A stretch of 33,155 nucleotides of DNA from an uncultured Anaerolineae bacterium (GCA_903908605.1 CAIVSQ010000527.1:1-33155); one strand, 5' to 3'; positions 7,109-16,591 are shown, counted from the first letter of the stretch. Notes: generated from the letters alone by a model not told the origin. A program made the numbers and translations.

Positions 7109-9397
7109 ATGGCAGGACGTGAAGATATTTTCCAGAAGACAATGAACGAAGGCCACTCGGCCGCCTGGGATAAAAACTGGGCACAGGCTGCCGCTGCCTA
7201 TCTGCGCGCGCTTGCTGAATTTCCTGAGAGTCCCAAGGCTCTTAATAGTTATGCCCTGGCACTATTCCAGCTCGAGAAATACGATGAAGCGCTCACACCA
7301 TACATGCGTTCCGCCCGGGTTGCCCCCGAGGATCCGCTCCCGTTTGAGAAAATTGCTCAGATTAACGAGCGCATGGGCAAGACCAAAGAGGCTGTACAGG
7401 CCGCTTTGTATGCTGCTGAGTTGTACCTCAAACTCAAGGATGTCGACAAAGCCCTTGAGAACTGGCTGATTGTTATTCAACTCAGCCCCGAGAATCTCCA
7501 GGCTCGTTCCCGATTGGCGCTCATTCACGAAAAAACTGCCCAGACTCGCCAGGCTACCATTGACTACATCGCAGTTGCCAGCATTTTACAAAACAGCGGT
7601 AATCCGCAAAAAGCCCTCGAAATCCTTGCGCATGTTGCCCAGATCGACCCCGATAGCAGCGAATTACAGCATGCACTGGCCATTATTAACAAAGGCCAGG
7701 TTCTGCCAAGACCCATGCGCCCCACCGGTGGGACTGGCCCCCTGCGCCTGGAATCTGCTCGTGCCTCCGCCACTCCCCAACCTGATCAGGAAAGCCCCGA
7801 CCCGATTGCGGAAGCCCGCCAACACGCCATGAAGGTCTTTGCAGATGAGCTGTTCGATGCGGATGGCGATAATTCCGAGACTGCTCCCAGGCGAGGTTTG
7901 TCCGTCATGTCCAGCGCACCCTCAGGCGCTCAAGATAATTCAAGCCTGCTGCTCAATATCGGTGCCGCCATTGATGCCGACATGCGCGCCGATGAGACGG
8001 GTGTCCAGGTTGCCCTCAGCAAGGCTCTCGAAGCTGGTTTCAACCACCCCGCAGCCAATTTTGTCGTTGGGCAGATCCTTTGCCACACTGGGGATTTTGA
8101 ACGCGCCCGTGCTTACCTTCAACAGTGCCTGCGCTTTGATGATTATGCCCTCGCTGCCCGTCTGCTGCTCGGTAAGAGCTTGCGTGGCCTCAAGCGTGAG
8201 TCCCAGGCGTCTATTGAATATCTCGAAGCACTAAAGATAGCGGATGTATCCGTCGCTCCACGCGAACAGGGCGTGACCCTGCACCAGGCCTATGAGCCTC
8301 TTCTTGAAACCGTCCGAGATGAAAAAGATCTCAAAGCGCATCTCAAGCTGTGCGAAAATGTGGAAGAAATGTTGATTCGCGCCAACTGGCGTAAACATCT
8401 CCAGAAAATGCGCTCCGAAATGCCCAATAACGAAGGGCAGATTCAGCCACTGGCAGAAATCGTCATCCAGGCCCAATCCAGCCAGGTGATCGAGTCGATG
8501 AAAATGATCAACGAACTCGCCCGCACCAACTACCTGCGTTCTGCCATGGACGAAGCCTTCCACATGCTTTTATCCGCGCCGACCTACTTGCCTCTGCATA
8601 TCCTTATCGCCGATTTACTTGTCCGTGAGGATCGCAAGCAAGAGGCCATTAGCAAACTGAATGCCGTTGCCGCCGCCTATGCCGCTCGTGACGAAGGCAC
8701 CCAGTCGGTCAATATCCTGCGTCGCATTGTCGAGCTTGCTCCCATGGACCTGGATGTTCGCAAACGTTTGATCAAACGCATGGTCGATCGCGATCAGTTG
8801 GATGAAGCCATTGGTGAGTATGTTGACCTGGCAGATATTTATTATCGTCTTGCCGAACTTGACCAGGCTCGCAAGACCTTCGCCACCGCCCTCGATTTGG
8901 CCCGCCGGCCCAACACCAACCGCGCCTGGAGTGTCAAATTACTCCAGCGCATGGCTGATATTGATTTGCAAAGCCTGGATTGGCGCCAGGCAATTCAAGC
9001 CTATGAGCAAATTCGCGCCATTGCTCCTGAGGATGCCTCCATTCGCGAAACCCTGATTGATCTCAATCTTCGCCTGGCCCAGGTTCCCCAGGCCCAGGCT
9101 GAGTTGGATTCTTTCCAGGCTTTCCTCGAACAAAACCAGCCCGCTGGGTTGCTTCCCTTCCTGCAAAAAATGGTTGATGAACATCCTGGGCAGGCCATGT
9201 TTGCCCGCGCCTTGGCTGCCCAACTGCATAAAAATGGGCGCACATCCGAGGCTATTACCCTGCTTGATGCCCTTGGAGAAAAGCTGATGGACTCCGGCGA
9301 TCTCACCTCACTAGTGACAGTCGTAAACCAGATCCTTCTCATGAATCCCCCTAACGCCGACCAGTACCGCGCCTTGCTGAGCCAAATCTCAACTTAA
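7109..9397 (+). CDS. tetratricopeptide-repeat protein
   Basis: A 762-residue soluble protein built from TPR-type helical pairs. Clear repeats fill residues about 19-200, with the W/G/Y/A/P spacing of the family (for example AWDKNWAQAAAAYLRALAEF and ALNSYALALFQLEKYDEAL). Residues about 200-285 are a Pro/Ala/Ser-rich linker, and repeats resume to about 750. There is no signal peptide or membrane segment, so it is expected in the cytosol as a protein-interaction scaffold. No catalytic domain is seen and the partner is unknown. It lies 50 bp downstream of polA with no terminator between, so co-transcription is plausible, and it ends at a strong terminator. The upstream ribosome site is weak (GGTG). 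Confidence 0.88.
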   Translation: MAGREDIFQKTMNEGHSAAWDKNWAQAAAAYLRALAEFPESPKALNSYALALFQLEKYDEALTPYMRSARVAPEDPLPFEKIAQINERMGKTKEAVQAALYAAELYLKLKDVDKALENWLIVIQLSPENLQARSRLALIHEKTAQTRQATIDYIAVASILQNSGNPQKALEILAHVAQIDPDSSELQHALAIINKGQVLPRPMRPTGGTGPLRLESARASATPQPDQESPDPIAEARQHAMKVFADELFDADGDNSETAPRRGLSVMSSAPSGAQDNSSLLLNIGAAIDADMRADETGVQVALSKALEAGFNHPAANFVVGQILCHTGDFERARAYLQQCLRFDDYALAARLLLGKSLRGLKRESQASIEYLEALKIADVSVAPREQGVTLHQAYEPLLETVRDEKDLKAHLKLCENVEEMLIRANWRKHLQKMRSEMPNNEGQIQPLAEIVIQAQSSQVIESMKMINELARTNYLRSAMDEAFHMLLSAPTYLPLHILIADLLVREDRKQEAISKLNAVAAAYAARDEGTQSVNILRRIVELAPMDLDVRKRLIKRMVDRDQLDEAIGEYVDLADIYYRLAELDQARKTFATALDLARRPNTNRAWSVKLLQRMADIDLQSLDWRQAIQAYEQIRAIAPEDASIRETLIDLNLRLAQVPQAQAELDSFQAFLEQNQPAGLLPFLQKMVDEHPGQAMFARALAAQLHKNGRTSEAITLLDALGEKLMDSGDLTSLVTVVNQILLMNPPNADQYRALLSQIST

Positions 9398-9417
9398 TCT
9401 TTAACCTGTATGAATCA

Positions 9418-9453
9418 AACCAGGAGACGTATCCAGCGTCCCCTGGTTTTTTT
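9418..9453 (+). terminator. intrinsic terminator after TPR gene
   Basis: AACCAGGAGACG (9418-9429) pairs with CGTCCCCTGGTT (9437-9448) with one mismatch and a 7-base loop, running into seven T residues. Confidence 0.9.
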
Positions 9454-9477
9454 ATCCTGATTATGCCCGTATTCTAC

Positions 9478-9507
9478 GGACACCTGGTTTATCCAAACTG
9501 GGTGTCC
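9478..9507 (+). other. second hairpin in the convergent TPR/comEC gap
   Basis: GGACACC-TGGTTT and AAACTG-GGTGTCC form a 13-bp stem, including two G-U pairs, around an ATCC loop when read as plus-strand RNA. A short CTCTTTTT follows 5 bases later. It may be a backup terminator; on the minus strand the two wobble pairs become mismatches. The remainder of 9454-9607 holds nothing recognisable. Confidence 0.4.
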
Positions 9508-9607
9508 TCCGCTCTTTTTGCGGGTGTGGCAAACAAACCTCCAGTGCTTAACAAATCACTGGCAGTGGTTTTATGACCATGTATCCGACGTTTGGGAAAT
9601 CAAAAAC

Positions 9608-11974
9608 CTATTTCGAAGCTTCCGTGCTGTACTTCCGCTCCGTGCTGATCCACAACTGCTGGCCATTGCTGGCTAACTCTACCCACCCGAGCTGGTCCGT
9701 GCGCAGCAGGGTCGCCTTTTCAAAAAAGGTCATCACTTCTTTCGATGGCAGCCCATCCGGGTTGTTGGCCGAGACCGAAAGAATTGCTACTTGTGGGTTG
9801 AGATTCTTCAACCATGCCGGTGGGTTGGCAGGTCCGTAACCGCTTTCAGCGAGCAACACACCTGTCACCGGGCCCATCCCTTCCCCATTTTTCAATTCTT
9901 CAAAAGTGTCAAGGTTGACCCCCACCGGTAAGATGGTTTTGAAATTACCCATCTCCAGGCTCAGGACAGCTCCGCGTGCTGAAACTGCCAGTACTCGCAG
10001 GATCACATCATCCCCCAGGTTCAATTCCTGGCCAGCCTCTGCAAATTCCACCGGGATCAGTGCATCTGTCAGGTACTCTTTCAAACGCTTGGAAGAAAAT
10101 GAGGCCTGGATATTTCCTGACCACAACACAGATTTGGGCCGATACTGCTCCAGTGTGCGTGGCAAGGCTGCCACCTGCTTTTCTTGGGTTGAGGCGATCA
10201 CCAGCATATCTAACCCTCTGCTGAAAGGTGGAATCCGCCTGCCGAGCTGGTTGACAAGCGTGGATGGGCTTTCCCCACCGTTGATCAGTACATAGCGCCC
10301 GCTCGGTGTTGTTACCAGTACGCTATCGGCCGAGCCTACATCCAGGAAGAGCACGTGCAGCCGTCCATCGGGGGTATTGAGTGCCGCGCGCCATGTCAAA
10401 AAAGCCAGCACTGCCAGCGCAGTTACCAGTAAGGTTGGGGTAGCCACCGTTTGAACCTTGGGCCAGGCCAGCGTCAGGCCAAAGAGGACCACGTAAAACA
10501 TCACCGCCGCCATCAGGCTGAATTCGCCCAAGATCAGCGTCCCGCCTGGGAAGCCGTTGAAAAATTCCACCATGCGGATGGTATAAGCTGCGAATGGCCA
10601 CGCCAGTGCTGCAACGATCTGCCCCAGCGGCATATACAGCTTGCTTAGTACAACCGCCAGGCCGCTCAACACCATCGCCGCGGGTTGGGCTGGCAGTACG
10701 ATTGGGTTGGCAATGAGTGAAACAAGTGAAATGCGTCCAAAATGGTATATGCTGACCGGCAGGGTGGTTAACTGTGCAGCGAAAGTGATCAGCACATAAC
10801 TGGAAAACGGCCCAATGAATTTCTCCACGTTTTCAGGCGAAAGATAGCGTGATAGAAATCTGCTGACCGCGTCTTGCATTGGCTGGGCGTAAAACACCAG
10901 CCCCAGTGTGGCGGCAAACGAAAGCTGGAAACCGATATCCCATAATACCAGTGGGTTGAAAGCAGCCATGAACAGGGCCGCTGTTGCCAGGGCGGTGGTT
11001 GCCAGGTTCCGCCTTCCAAATTGTGCCGCAATGACGGACATGCTCCCCATAATTGCAGCACGTACCACCGACGCGCTCGCACCGGTCAGGAAGGTGTACA
11101 GAATGATTCCCAGGATCGCCAGCAGCGAGCCCCATTTTTTCCCAAACGCACGGCTGAACAAGGCAACAAAAATGGCCGCCACGATGGCGATGTTGAACCC
11201 CGAGATTGCGATGATATGTGCTGTGCCTGTGTTTACAAAAGCCTGTTTGACCTCGGCCGGGATGGCCTTGTCTGACCCAAGTAAGATACCTGCCAGCAGC
11301 GAAGCTTCTGGCTCAGGGAACAGCATATAAATACTTTCAAGCAGGCTGTCATGGACCCGGTACATCAAGCCCTGGAAAGGCTCGATCTCCGTTCCGGGCA
11401 GGATTGTGATTTTACTTGTTTGCAGTGTGGAGAGAATGCCCTGTCGTGCCAGGTAATCGCGGTACGAAAACTCTTCATTTTCGCTAGGAGTCCGCAGGAA
11501 ACCGCGTACCCGGGCGTGATCTCCGTATTTCACCTCGTACTCGTTCGTCATGGTCACCAGCACATCCCCCTGCACCGGGATGTCGCCGTCTCCCATATCA
11601 ATCGCGCTCACCCGCAGCCGCAGAAAAATACTTGTGTCTCGCACGTCCGGCGGTTCTGCGATCGTGCCGGTTACATACATACTGTTTTCATTCGCGTTGT
11701 AATACGAGACAACTTCAGGGGTGATGACTGGCCTGACCATCTCATAACGCGCCGCACCCAGGAAGAGTACGGCCGGTAGAATCAGCAGGCCAATCTGCCA
11801 GCGTGCACGCAGACGCCACAATCCCAAACCTAACAGCAAGCTCAGGAAGGCCAGCTGTAGCCAACTCAGCCATGGCAAGACCAGGAAACTGGCTAATAGG
11901 ATACCCGCCAGGAATGCCGCAGCGATCCAGACCAATGGGGAAATCGAGAGTTGTTCAGGGATGGATGATTTCAC
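9608..11974 (-). CDS. comEC: ComEC/Rec2 family DNA-uptake channel protein
   Basis: A 788-residue inner-membrane protein with the ComEC layout: N-terminal membrane segments and an extracytoplasmic OB-like region (about 75-195), the competence domain (about 220-500) with its signature TGTAHIIAISGFNIAIVAAI and later LSFAATLGLVF, and a C-terminal metallo-beta-lactamase-like domain (about 538-780). ComEC carries single-stranded DNA across the membrane in natural transformation. The C-terminal domain begins normally (LFLDVGSADSVLVTTPSG), but the HxHxDH metal site is replaced by S595-T-Q-E-K-Q600, and the later TGD and PHHGS elements are also lost, so it should bind no metal and have no nuclease activity. 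The start is GTG, the first possible codon after an in-frame stop, with a weak ribosome site. No other competence gene is in the window. Confidence 0.92.
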   Translation of the reverse strand: MKSSIPEQLSISPLVWIAAAFLAGILLASFLVLPWLSWLQLAFLSLLLGLGLWRLRARWQIGLLILPAVLFLGAARYEMVRPVITPEVVSYYNANENSMYVTGTIAEPPDVRDTSIFLRLRVSAIDMGDGDIPVQGDVLVTMTNEYEVKYGDHARVRGFLRTPSENEEFSYRDYLARQGILSTLQTSKITILPGTEIEPFQGLMYRVHDSLLESIYMLFPEPEASLLAGILLGSDKAIPAEVKQAFVNTGTAHIIAISGFNIAIVAAIFVALFSRAFGKKWGSLLAILGIILYTFLTGASASVVRAAIMGSMSVIAAQFGRRNLATTALATAALFMAAFNPLVLWDIGFQLSFAATLGLVFYAQPMQDAVSRFLSRYLSPENVEKFIGPFSSYVLITFAAQLTTLPVSIYHFGRISLVSLIANPIVLPAQPAAMVLSGLAVVLSKLYMPLGQIVAALAWPFAAYTIRMVEFFNGFPGGTLILGEFSLMAAVMFYVVLFGLTLAWPKVQTVATPTLLVTALAVLAFLTWRAALNTPDGRLHVLFLDVGSADSVLVTTPSGRYVLINGGESPSTLVNQLGRRIPPFSRGLDMLVIASTQEKQVAALPRTLEQYRPKSVLWSGNIQASFSSKRLKEYLTDALIPVEFAEAGQELNLGDDVILRVLAVSARGAVLSLEMGNFKTILPVGVNLDTFEELKNGEGMGPVTGVLLAESGYGPANPPAWLKNLNPQVAILSVSANNPDGLPSKEVMTFFEKATLLRTDQLGWVELASNGQQLWISTERKYSTEASK

Positions 11975-12342
11975 AAAGTGATTTTACATCAAAAATGAAC
12001 CTGGGATTCATTCTGTGTTGCGCGGGCTATTTTTCACCATTATCGTAAGGGTTTTAGATTATTGTCAACCTGGCAAGCACAGCAGCAATACCTGTTCTGA
12101 TAATAACGCTTCACATGCTGTGTGTTACCGGATTGCTTTGATTATGCTCTGGGCTCTCGCCATAAGAGCTTGCCTTATCCCACAAAACTCTTTTTAATAC
12201 CAGTTTTGTCGCGAAGGGCCCAGCTTTTAAGGGAAGGTCCCGGTTTTACCGGAAATCGGGCCGCTTGTTGATAAAATAGACAGGCGTAGGATTACTTTCC
12301 TAACACTTTCTTATCAATATTCAAATACGTGGACCCTTCATT
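11975..12342. promoter_or_regulatory. divergent intergenic region comEC / SDR-DUF2867
   Basis: 368 bp without a convincing gene. It holds an 8-bp inverted repeat ACAAAACT/AGTTTTGT (12182-12189, 12202-12209) and a tight hairpin CCGGT-TTT-ACCGG (12240-12252). A weak promoter candidate for the downstream gene is TTGTTG (12265-12270) with TAGGAT (12287-12292), 16 bp apart. Which strand the hairpins serve is not clear. Confidence 0.35.
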
Positions 12343-13833
12343 ATGCCTGATTTATCCATTCCCAATCCATCCCCAAAAAACCTTGTCCTGGTAACCGGGG
12401 CAACAGGATATGTTGGTAGTCGCCTGATTCCTCGCCTGTTGGATGCCGGTTACCCGGTGCGTGTTCTTACGCGTGATCCCGCCCGCCTCCAGGGACGTCC
12501 CTGGCTCGACAGGGTCGAAGTGATGCAGGCAGATGCCCTCTATCCCGATACGCTGCCCCAGGTGTTGCAGGGAATTTCGGTGGCTTATTTTCTTATGCAT
12601 GGTATGCAGGGTGGCAAAGTGAATGCTGCCCGTGATATGCAAGTCGCCCGCAATTTTGCCCAGGCCGCAGATGCAGCCGGGGTCAATCGAATCATTTACC
12701 TGGGTGAGTTGGTCGATACCACCGCCCGGCTGTCCCCCTATTTGCGTTCGCGTCATGAAACAGGCTATATCCTGCGTCAGGGTGGCGTGCCGGTCACTGA
12801 ATTTCGTGCCGGCATGATCGTCGGTTCGGGCAGTGTTCTCTTCGAGATGGTTAGCTACCTATCCGAACGCGAGCCATTGCTCATCTGTCCGCGCTGGTTT
12901 TTTTCCAAGGCCCAACCGATTGCCATCCGCAATGTGCTGGATTACCTGCTGGCGGCTCTTTCCCAACCTGAAAGCACCGGCAAGCTGATTGAAATTGGTG
13001 GCGCCACCCGTCTCACTTACGCCGATATGCTGCTCGAATACGCCCGCCTGCGTGATCTAAAACGTTACCTGCTGCCCACCCCTGTCTATGCTCCTCGTCT
13101 CTCGGCTTACTGGGTTCATATGGTCACCCCGGTCACCTACAACGCAGTCCTGCCCCTCATCGAGGGTCTCCATGCTGATGCGGTCGTCAATAATGATCTG
13201 GCCCGCCGGCTTTTCCCATCCATCGATCTACTCGATTTTGAAACCGCCGTGCGTTACGCCTTCAAGAAAATAGAAGCCGGGGATATCGAGTCCTCCTGGA
13301 GTGATGCGCTTGTCACCAGCGCTGGAGACATCCGCCCCTACAGCTTTGAAGTGGTCCAGGGTATGTATATTGAAAAACGCCAGCGCCTGGTCGATTTGCC
13401 CGCCGAAGCTGTGTTTCGCTCCTTTAGCGGCATTGGCGGTGAGCGCGGGTGGCTGTACATGGATTGGTCCTGGGGCATACGTGGTTGGATGGATAAAGCC
13501 ATTGGTGGGGTCGGGCTGCGCCGTGGCCGCCGTCACCCCGATGAAATCTGGGTGGGCGAGTCCCTTGATTTTTGGCGAGTTGAGGCAGTCACCCCCAACC
13601 GTTCCATGCGTTTGCGAGCTGAAATGAAACTGCCTGGCAAAGCCTGGCTTGAATTTCATTCCCTGCCCCAGGAAAATGGCAAAACCTTGCTAACTACCAC
13701 CGCATATTTTGACGCTCATGGCCTGTTCGGTTTTCTTTACTGGTATGCCATGTGGCCTTTTCATAAGTTCATTTTTGACGGCCTGACCCGCGAAATTGCC
13801 AAACGCGCCGCGCAGATCAATAGCGCTGCCTGA
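12343..13833 (+). CDS. SDR family NAD(P)-dependent protein with C-terminal DUF2867
   Basis: A 496-residue two-domain protein. Residues about 12-310 are an extended/atypical short-chain dehydrogenase fold: VLVTGATGYVGSRLIPRLL is the dinucleotide-binding Gly motif, followed by VRVLTRDPARL and IIYLGELVD. The catalytic YxxxK of active dehydrogenases is not evident, as is common in the NDUFA9-like/NmrA-like branch. Residues about 345-496 are DUF2867, with WLYMDWSWGIRGWMDK and GGVGLRRGRRHP. Proteins of this fusion are widespread but their substrate is not established. The next gene is a paralogue 83 bp downstream, so the two probably form a unit with the following membrane protein. The upstream ribosome site is poor. 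Confidence 0.9.
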   Translation: MPDLSIPNPSPKNLVLVTGATGYVGSRLIPRLLDAGYPVRVLTRDPARLQGRPWLDRVEVMQADALYPDTLPQVLQGISVAYFLMHGMQGGKVNAARDMQVARNFAQAADAAGVNRIIYLGELVDTTARLSPYLRSRHETGYILRQGGVPVTEFRAGMIVGSGSVLFEMVSYLSEREPLLICPRWFFSKAQPIAIRNVLDYLLAALSQPESTGKLIEIGGATRLTYADMLLEYARLRDLKRYLLPTPVYAPRLSAYWVHMVTPVTYNAVLPLIEGLHADAVVNNDLARRLFPSIDLLDFETAVRYAFKKIEAGDIESSWSDALVTSAGDIRPYSFEVVQGMYIEKRQRLVDLPAEAVFRSFSGIGGERGWLYMDWSWGIRGWMDKAIGGVGLRRGRRHPDEIWVGESLDFWRVEAVTPNRSMRLRAEMKLPGKAWLEFHSLPQENGKTLLTTTAYFDAHGLFGFLYWYAMWPFHKFIFDGLTREIAKRAAQINSAA

Positions 13834-13916
13834 TCTTGCTACCCTTGGCTACAGGTTTTTTATTACCATAACAGCCCAGTTCTTTTGATTTGTTCGCTTT
13901 TCTTTAAGGGAGCCTG

Positions 13917-15233
13917 ATGCCAGAGACGATCCTCGTAACCGGTGCCACAGGGTATATTGCCAGCAAGTTGATTCCCCGCCTTCTCCAGGCTGGGTACCGT
14001 GTTCGATGCCTGGCGCGTAATCCCACCCGTTTGCAAGGGCGCGCCTGGTACCCCCTCGTCGAAGTCGTCCCTGGGGATGTCACCCGTCCCGAAACGCTGC
14101 AGGACGCCATGCATGGGGTCAGCGCAGCCTACTATCTCATTCACAGTATGTCTGCTGGCCATGGCTATGCCCGCCTGGACCTGCAGTCTGCCCGAAATTT
14201 TTCGCACGCCGCTCGTGAAGCTGGTGTTGGGCACATCATTTACCTGGGTGGACTTGCCAATCCACGCGATCCTCATCTGGCCCTGCACATGCGCTCCCGC
14301 CTGGAAAGTGGTGATGCCTTGCGTGAGGCTGGTGTGCCCGTCACCGAATTCCGTGCAGGAGTCATCGTTGGCCCTGGTTCGGTCTCTTTTGAAATGATCC
14401 GCTTTATTGCCGAGCAATTTCCCCTCATGGTAGGTCCCACCTGGCTTCGCCACCACTCTCAGCCGGTTGCAGCCCCCAACGTGCTTGAATACTTGCTCGC
14501 CGCCCTCACCACTCCGCTGGCGCGCGGTCAGATTGTTGAGATCGGTTGCCAGGAGACCTTTACCTATATAGAGGTAATGGCACATTATGCGCACATTCGC
14601 GGTCTGCGGCGGCTGCCACTGTTGCTTCCCTTTGTTCCAACCTGGTTCATGGCTTACTTTATCGACCTGCTTACCCCGGTTGAGCGTTCCTACGCTTTTC
14701 CCCTGGTGGAGGGCTTGCAAAACGACAGCCTCGTCCTCGACCGTGCTCCGCTGGAACTCTTCCCCGCAATTCAGCCCATGGACTATACATCATCTGTTAA
14801 GCGCGCCCTTCAGGATACTCACCCCGCCCAAGTAGAGCGGGTCTGGCTCGATATGGATCACGATGTCGCGCATCTTCGCCATGAAGGCATGTTTATCGAA
14901 TACCGCCGTACTCAGCTAACCGCACCTGTTGGGCAGGTATTTTCACGTATTGTCAGTTTTGTTCAGTCTCCCGCTCTCCGCCTGGGATTCGTGCGCGGTT
15001 TTCAGCTTGAATTTCAAAGCGAGGATACCCTGCGCCTGCGCGCTACTGGTCCCATCCCAGGTGATGCCTGGCTGGAATGGAAAGTCAGCCCTCACACGGA
15101 TGGTACCCAGCTTGAACAAACTGCTTTTTTCGCCCCTTTTGGCTTGCCGGGCTTCCTGGCCTGGTATTTCCTTGGTTTCTATTACCGGCGTATGTTTGAC
15201 AGTCTTCTCAAACGGATCTCCCAATTCGCATGA
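13917..15233 (+). CDS. SDR family NAD(P)-dependent protein with shortened DUF2867 region
   Basis: A 438-residue paralogue of the preceding gene, matching it throughout the nucleotide-binding domain (ILVTGATGYIASKLIPRLL, VRCLARNPTRLQGRAWY, IIYLGGLANPR, VPVTEFRAGVIVGPGSV). The C-terminal DUF2867-like part is about 50 residues shorter: the Trp/Gly/Arg-rich block (GERGWLYMDWSW to DEIWVGESLD) of the first copy is missing, while the final part (LRLRATGPIPGDAWLEW and FAPFGLPGFLAWYFLGFYYR) is kept. The ATG has a clear GGGAG ribosome site. Its stop overlaps the start of the membrane glycosyltransferase-like gene by 4 bp (ATGA), implying translational coupling. Function is not known beyond likely NAD(P) binding. 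Confidence 0.88.
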   Translation: MPETILVTGATGYIASKLIPRLLQAGYRVRCLARNPTRLQGRAWYPLVEVVPGDVTRPETLQDAMHGVSAAYYLIHSMSAGHGYARLDLQSARNFSHAAREAGVGHIIYLGGLANPRDPHLALHMRSRLESGDALREAGVPVTEFRAGVIVGPGSVSFEMIRFIAEQFPLMVGPTWLRHHSQPVAAPNVLEYLLAALTTPLARGQIVEIGCQETFTYIEVMAHYAHIRGLRRLPLLLPFVPTWFMAYFIDLLTPVERSYAFPLVEGLQNDSLVLDRAPLELFPAIQPMDYTSSVKRALQDTHPAQVERVWLDMDHDVAHLRHEGMFIEYRRTQLTAPVGQVFSRIVSFVQSPALRLGFVRGFQLEFQSEDTLRLRATGPIPGDAWLEWKVSPHTDGTQLEQTAFFAPFGLPGFLAWYFLGFYYRRMFDSLLKRISQFA

Positions 15234-16399
15234 AACCTCTCGTTCGCCCCCTGGTCATTTTTCTGGCGTTTGGCTTGCTATTACTTGGGCTTGCTTATCT
15301 TGTGCCTCTGCAGGTGCCTTATTACCAGGATTTTTCAGTTTCCTATTTCACTGAGCGTGGCTTGCTGCAAGGCATCTCCATTTATGATTATCCCGCCCAA
15401 TTGGAATTTGTTGCGGCTCAAACACCAGCGGGCTTTAATTTTTTCCCCTACCCGTACCCACCCTGGTATGCGCTAACCACCCTCTTCCTTGGTTGGTTTC
15501 CCATCCAGGTGGCGGCTCGTGCCTGGTTTTTCCTTAATATCTCCATGCTCAGCCTCTCGGTCTGGTTCTTGACACCCAACTTGCAGATTCTCCGGCGCGG
15601 TCTGGCAATCCTGGCTGCGCTAATGTTTGTTCCTGCCCTCGGGCTCATATTCGTGGGTCAATATTCCGCCCCTGTCCTGCTCGGTGCAGCTCTCTTTGTT
15701 CACGCTGCCCGGCACGAACGCCCCACCCTGGTTGCGCTTGCCTTGCTCTTACTGACTTTCAAACCACACATTGGTGGCTTTCTTTTCCTGGCGGGCTTTT
15801 TTTGGCTGGTCTGGCGGCGAGCGCCCTTTGCATTGCGGGCGCTGCGCCTCACCTTGGCAGGCGGCATGCTCATGCTGGCAATCGGCTTCCTGGCGGACCC
15901 TGCCTGGCCGCTTACCTGGCTCCAATCCCTCGCGCGCTATCGCGACTTGCCGGGTGTGCAAACCTGCGGCCTGTGTGCCAGCCTGCCTGGCTGGTTGGCA
16001 CGCCAGGTCACTGGCCGTTCCAGCACGGCCGAAGCGGCGTTGTTTGGGTTGCTGCTGGCCTTGCCAGTTGTTGCCCTTTTATTTACCCGCTACCGGTCTT
16101 GCCTGCGTGATCCATTTATATTAATGAGCATGTCGGCCATCCTTACCCTCATGCTGGATCCATACCTGCTTAATTACGATTACATTTTGTTGCTCATTCC
16201 CTTGTCTTGGTTGGTACTGCGCCTGCCCTGGCCCAGTCTGCTCATATATTTACTCTCCTGGACTGAGTTGATCCTGGGGCGCGGGCAGGTGCTTGGCTTG
16301 CTTTCATCCGCATTACTGGCCTTTGGTTTGATGTTGTTTTTGCTCGCTTCCAGGATTGACTCCCCTCTAAATGAGGCATACAATCAACTTGAAAATTAA
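15230..16399 (+). CDS. GT87 (DUF2029)-like polytopic membrane glycosyltransferase
   Basis: A 389-residue integral membrane protein with about nine or ten hydrophobic segments. The first extracytoplasmic loop holds an acidic residue after segment 1 (YYQDFSVSY, D34) and the YDYP and FFPYPYPPWYALTT elements typical of the DUF2029/GT87 family, followed by GLIFVGQYSAPVLLGAALF and LLLTFKPHIGG. GT87 members are GT-C-fold mannosyl or related transferases using polyprenyl-phosphate sugars on the outer face of the membrane. Donor and acceptor here cannot be told. The start overlaps the preceding stop by 4 bp, so it is co-translated with the SDR-DUF2867 protein; a shared role in envelope lipid or glycan metabolism is inference. 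Confidence 0.8.
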   Translation: MKPLVRPLVIFLAFGLLLLGLAYLVPLQVPYYQDFSVSYFTERGLLQGISIYDYPAQLEFVAAQTPAGFNFFPYPYPPWYALTTLFLGWFPIQVAARAWFFLNISMLSLSVWFLTPNLQILRRGLAILAALMFVPALGLIFVGQYSAPVLLGAALFVHAARHERPTLVALALLLLTFKPHIGGFLFLAGFFWLVWRRAPFALRALRLTLAGGMLMLAIGFLADPAWPLTWLQSLARYRDLPGVQTCGLCASLPGWLARQVTGRSSTAEAALFGLLLALPVVALLFTRYRSCLRDPFILMSMSAILTLMLDPYLLNYDYILLLIPLSWLVLRLPWPSLLIYLLSWTELILGRGQVLGLLSSALLAFGLMLFLLASRIDSPLNEAYNQLEN

Positions 16400-16400
16400 A

Positions 16401-16575
16401 TAAAGGTCAGGGTTGCCAATTCCCCCGGATGGGATGGCACAATGGCGAAGCCGGTGAAAGTCCGGCGCTGTCTCGCAACTGTAATCCAGGAGTTTACCTG
16501 GAAAGTCAGGTCGCCCGCCCTAGCCTTGGTATTCCACTCTCTCGCAGAAAGGAGGTGGGACCGGCGTAACTAATT
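16401..16575 (+). ncRNA. cobalamin (B12) riboswitch
   Basis: A leader RNA ahead of the B12 transport genes with the conserved AdoCbl-riboswitch core: GCCGGTGAAAGTCCGGC at 16450-16466 is the P4-like hairpin with the invariant GGTGAAA, followed by GCTGTCTCGCAACTGTAA (16467-16484). A TCCAGG/CCTGGA stem (16485-16502) leads to the B12-box-like AAAGTCAGGTCGCCCGCC (16502-16519). A further stem-loop spans about 16533-16560. Outer limits are approximate. The aptamer should lower expression of the downstream genes when cobalamin is plentiful. Confidence 0.93.
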
Positions 16576-16591
16576 CTTGTGCCCTTCCCCC

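Noticed and set aside
12015-12197. 60-codon open frame upstream of the SDR-DUF2867 gene
   Set aside because: No ribosome site or family resemblance; it lies in an AT-rich intergenic region.
13863-14720. 285-codon minus-strand open frame opposite the second SDR-DUF2867 gene
   Set aside because: It is antisense to a clearly recognisable protein, has no recognisable motif, and reflects codon bias of the sense gene.
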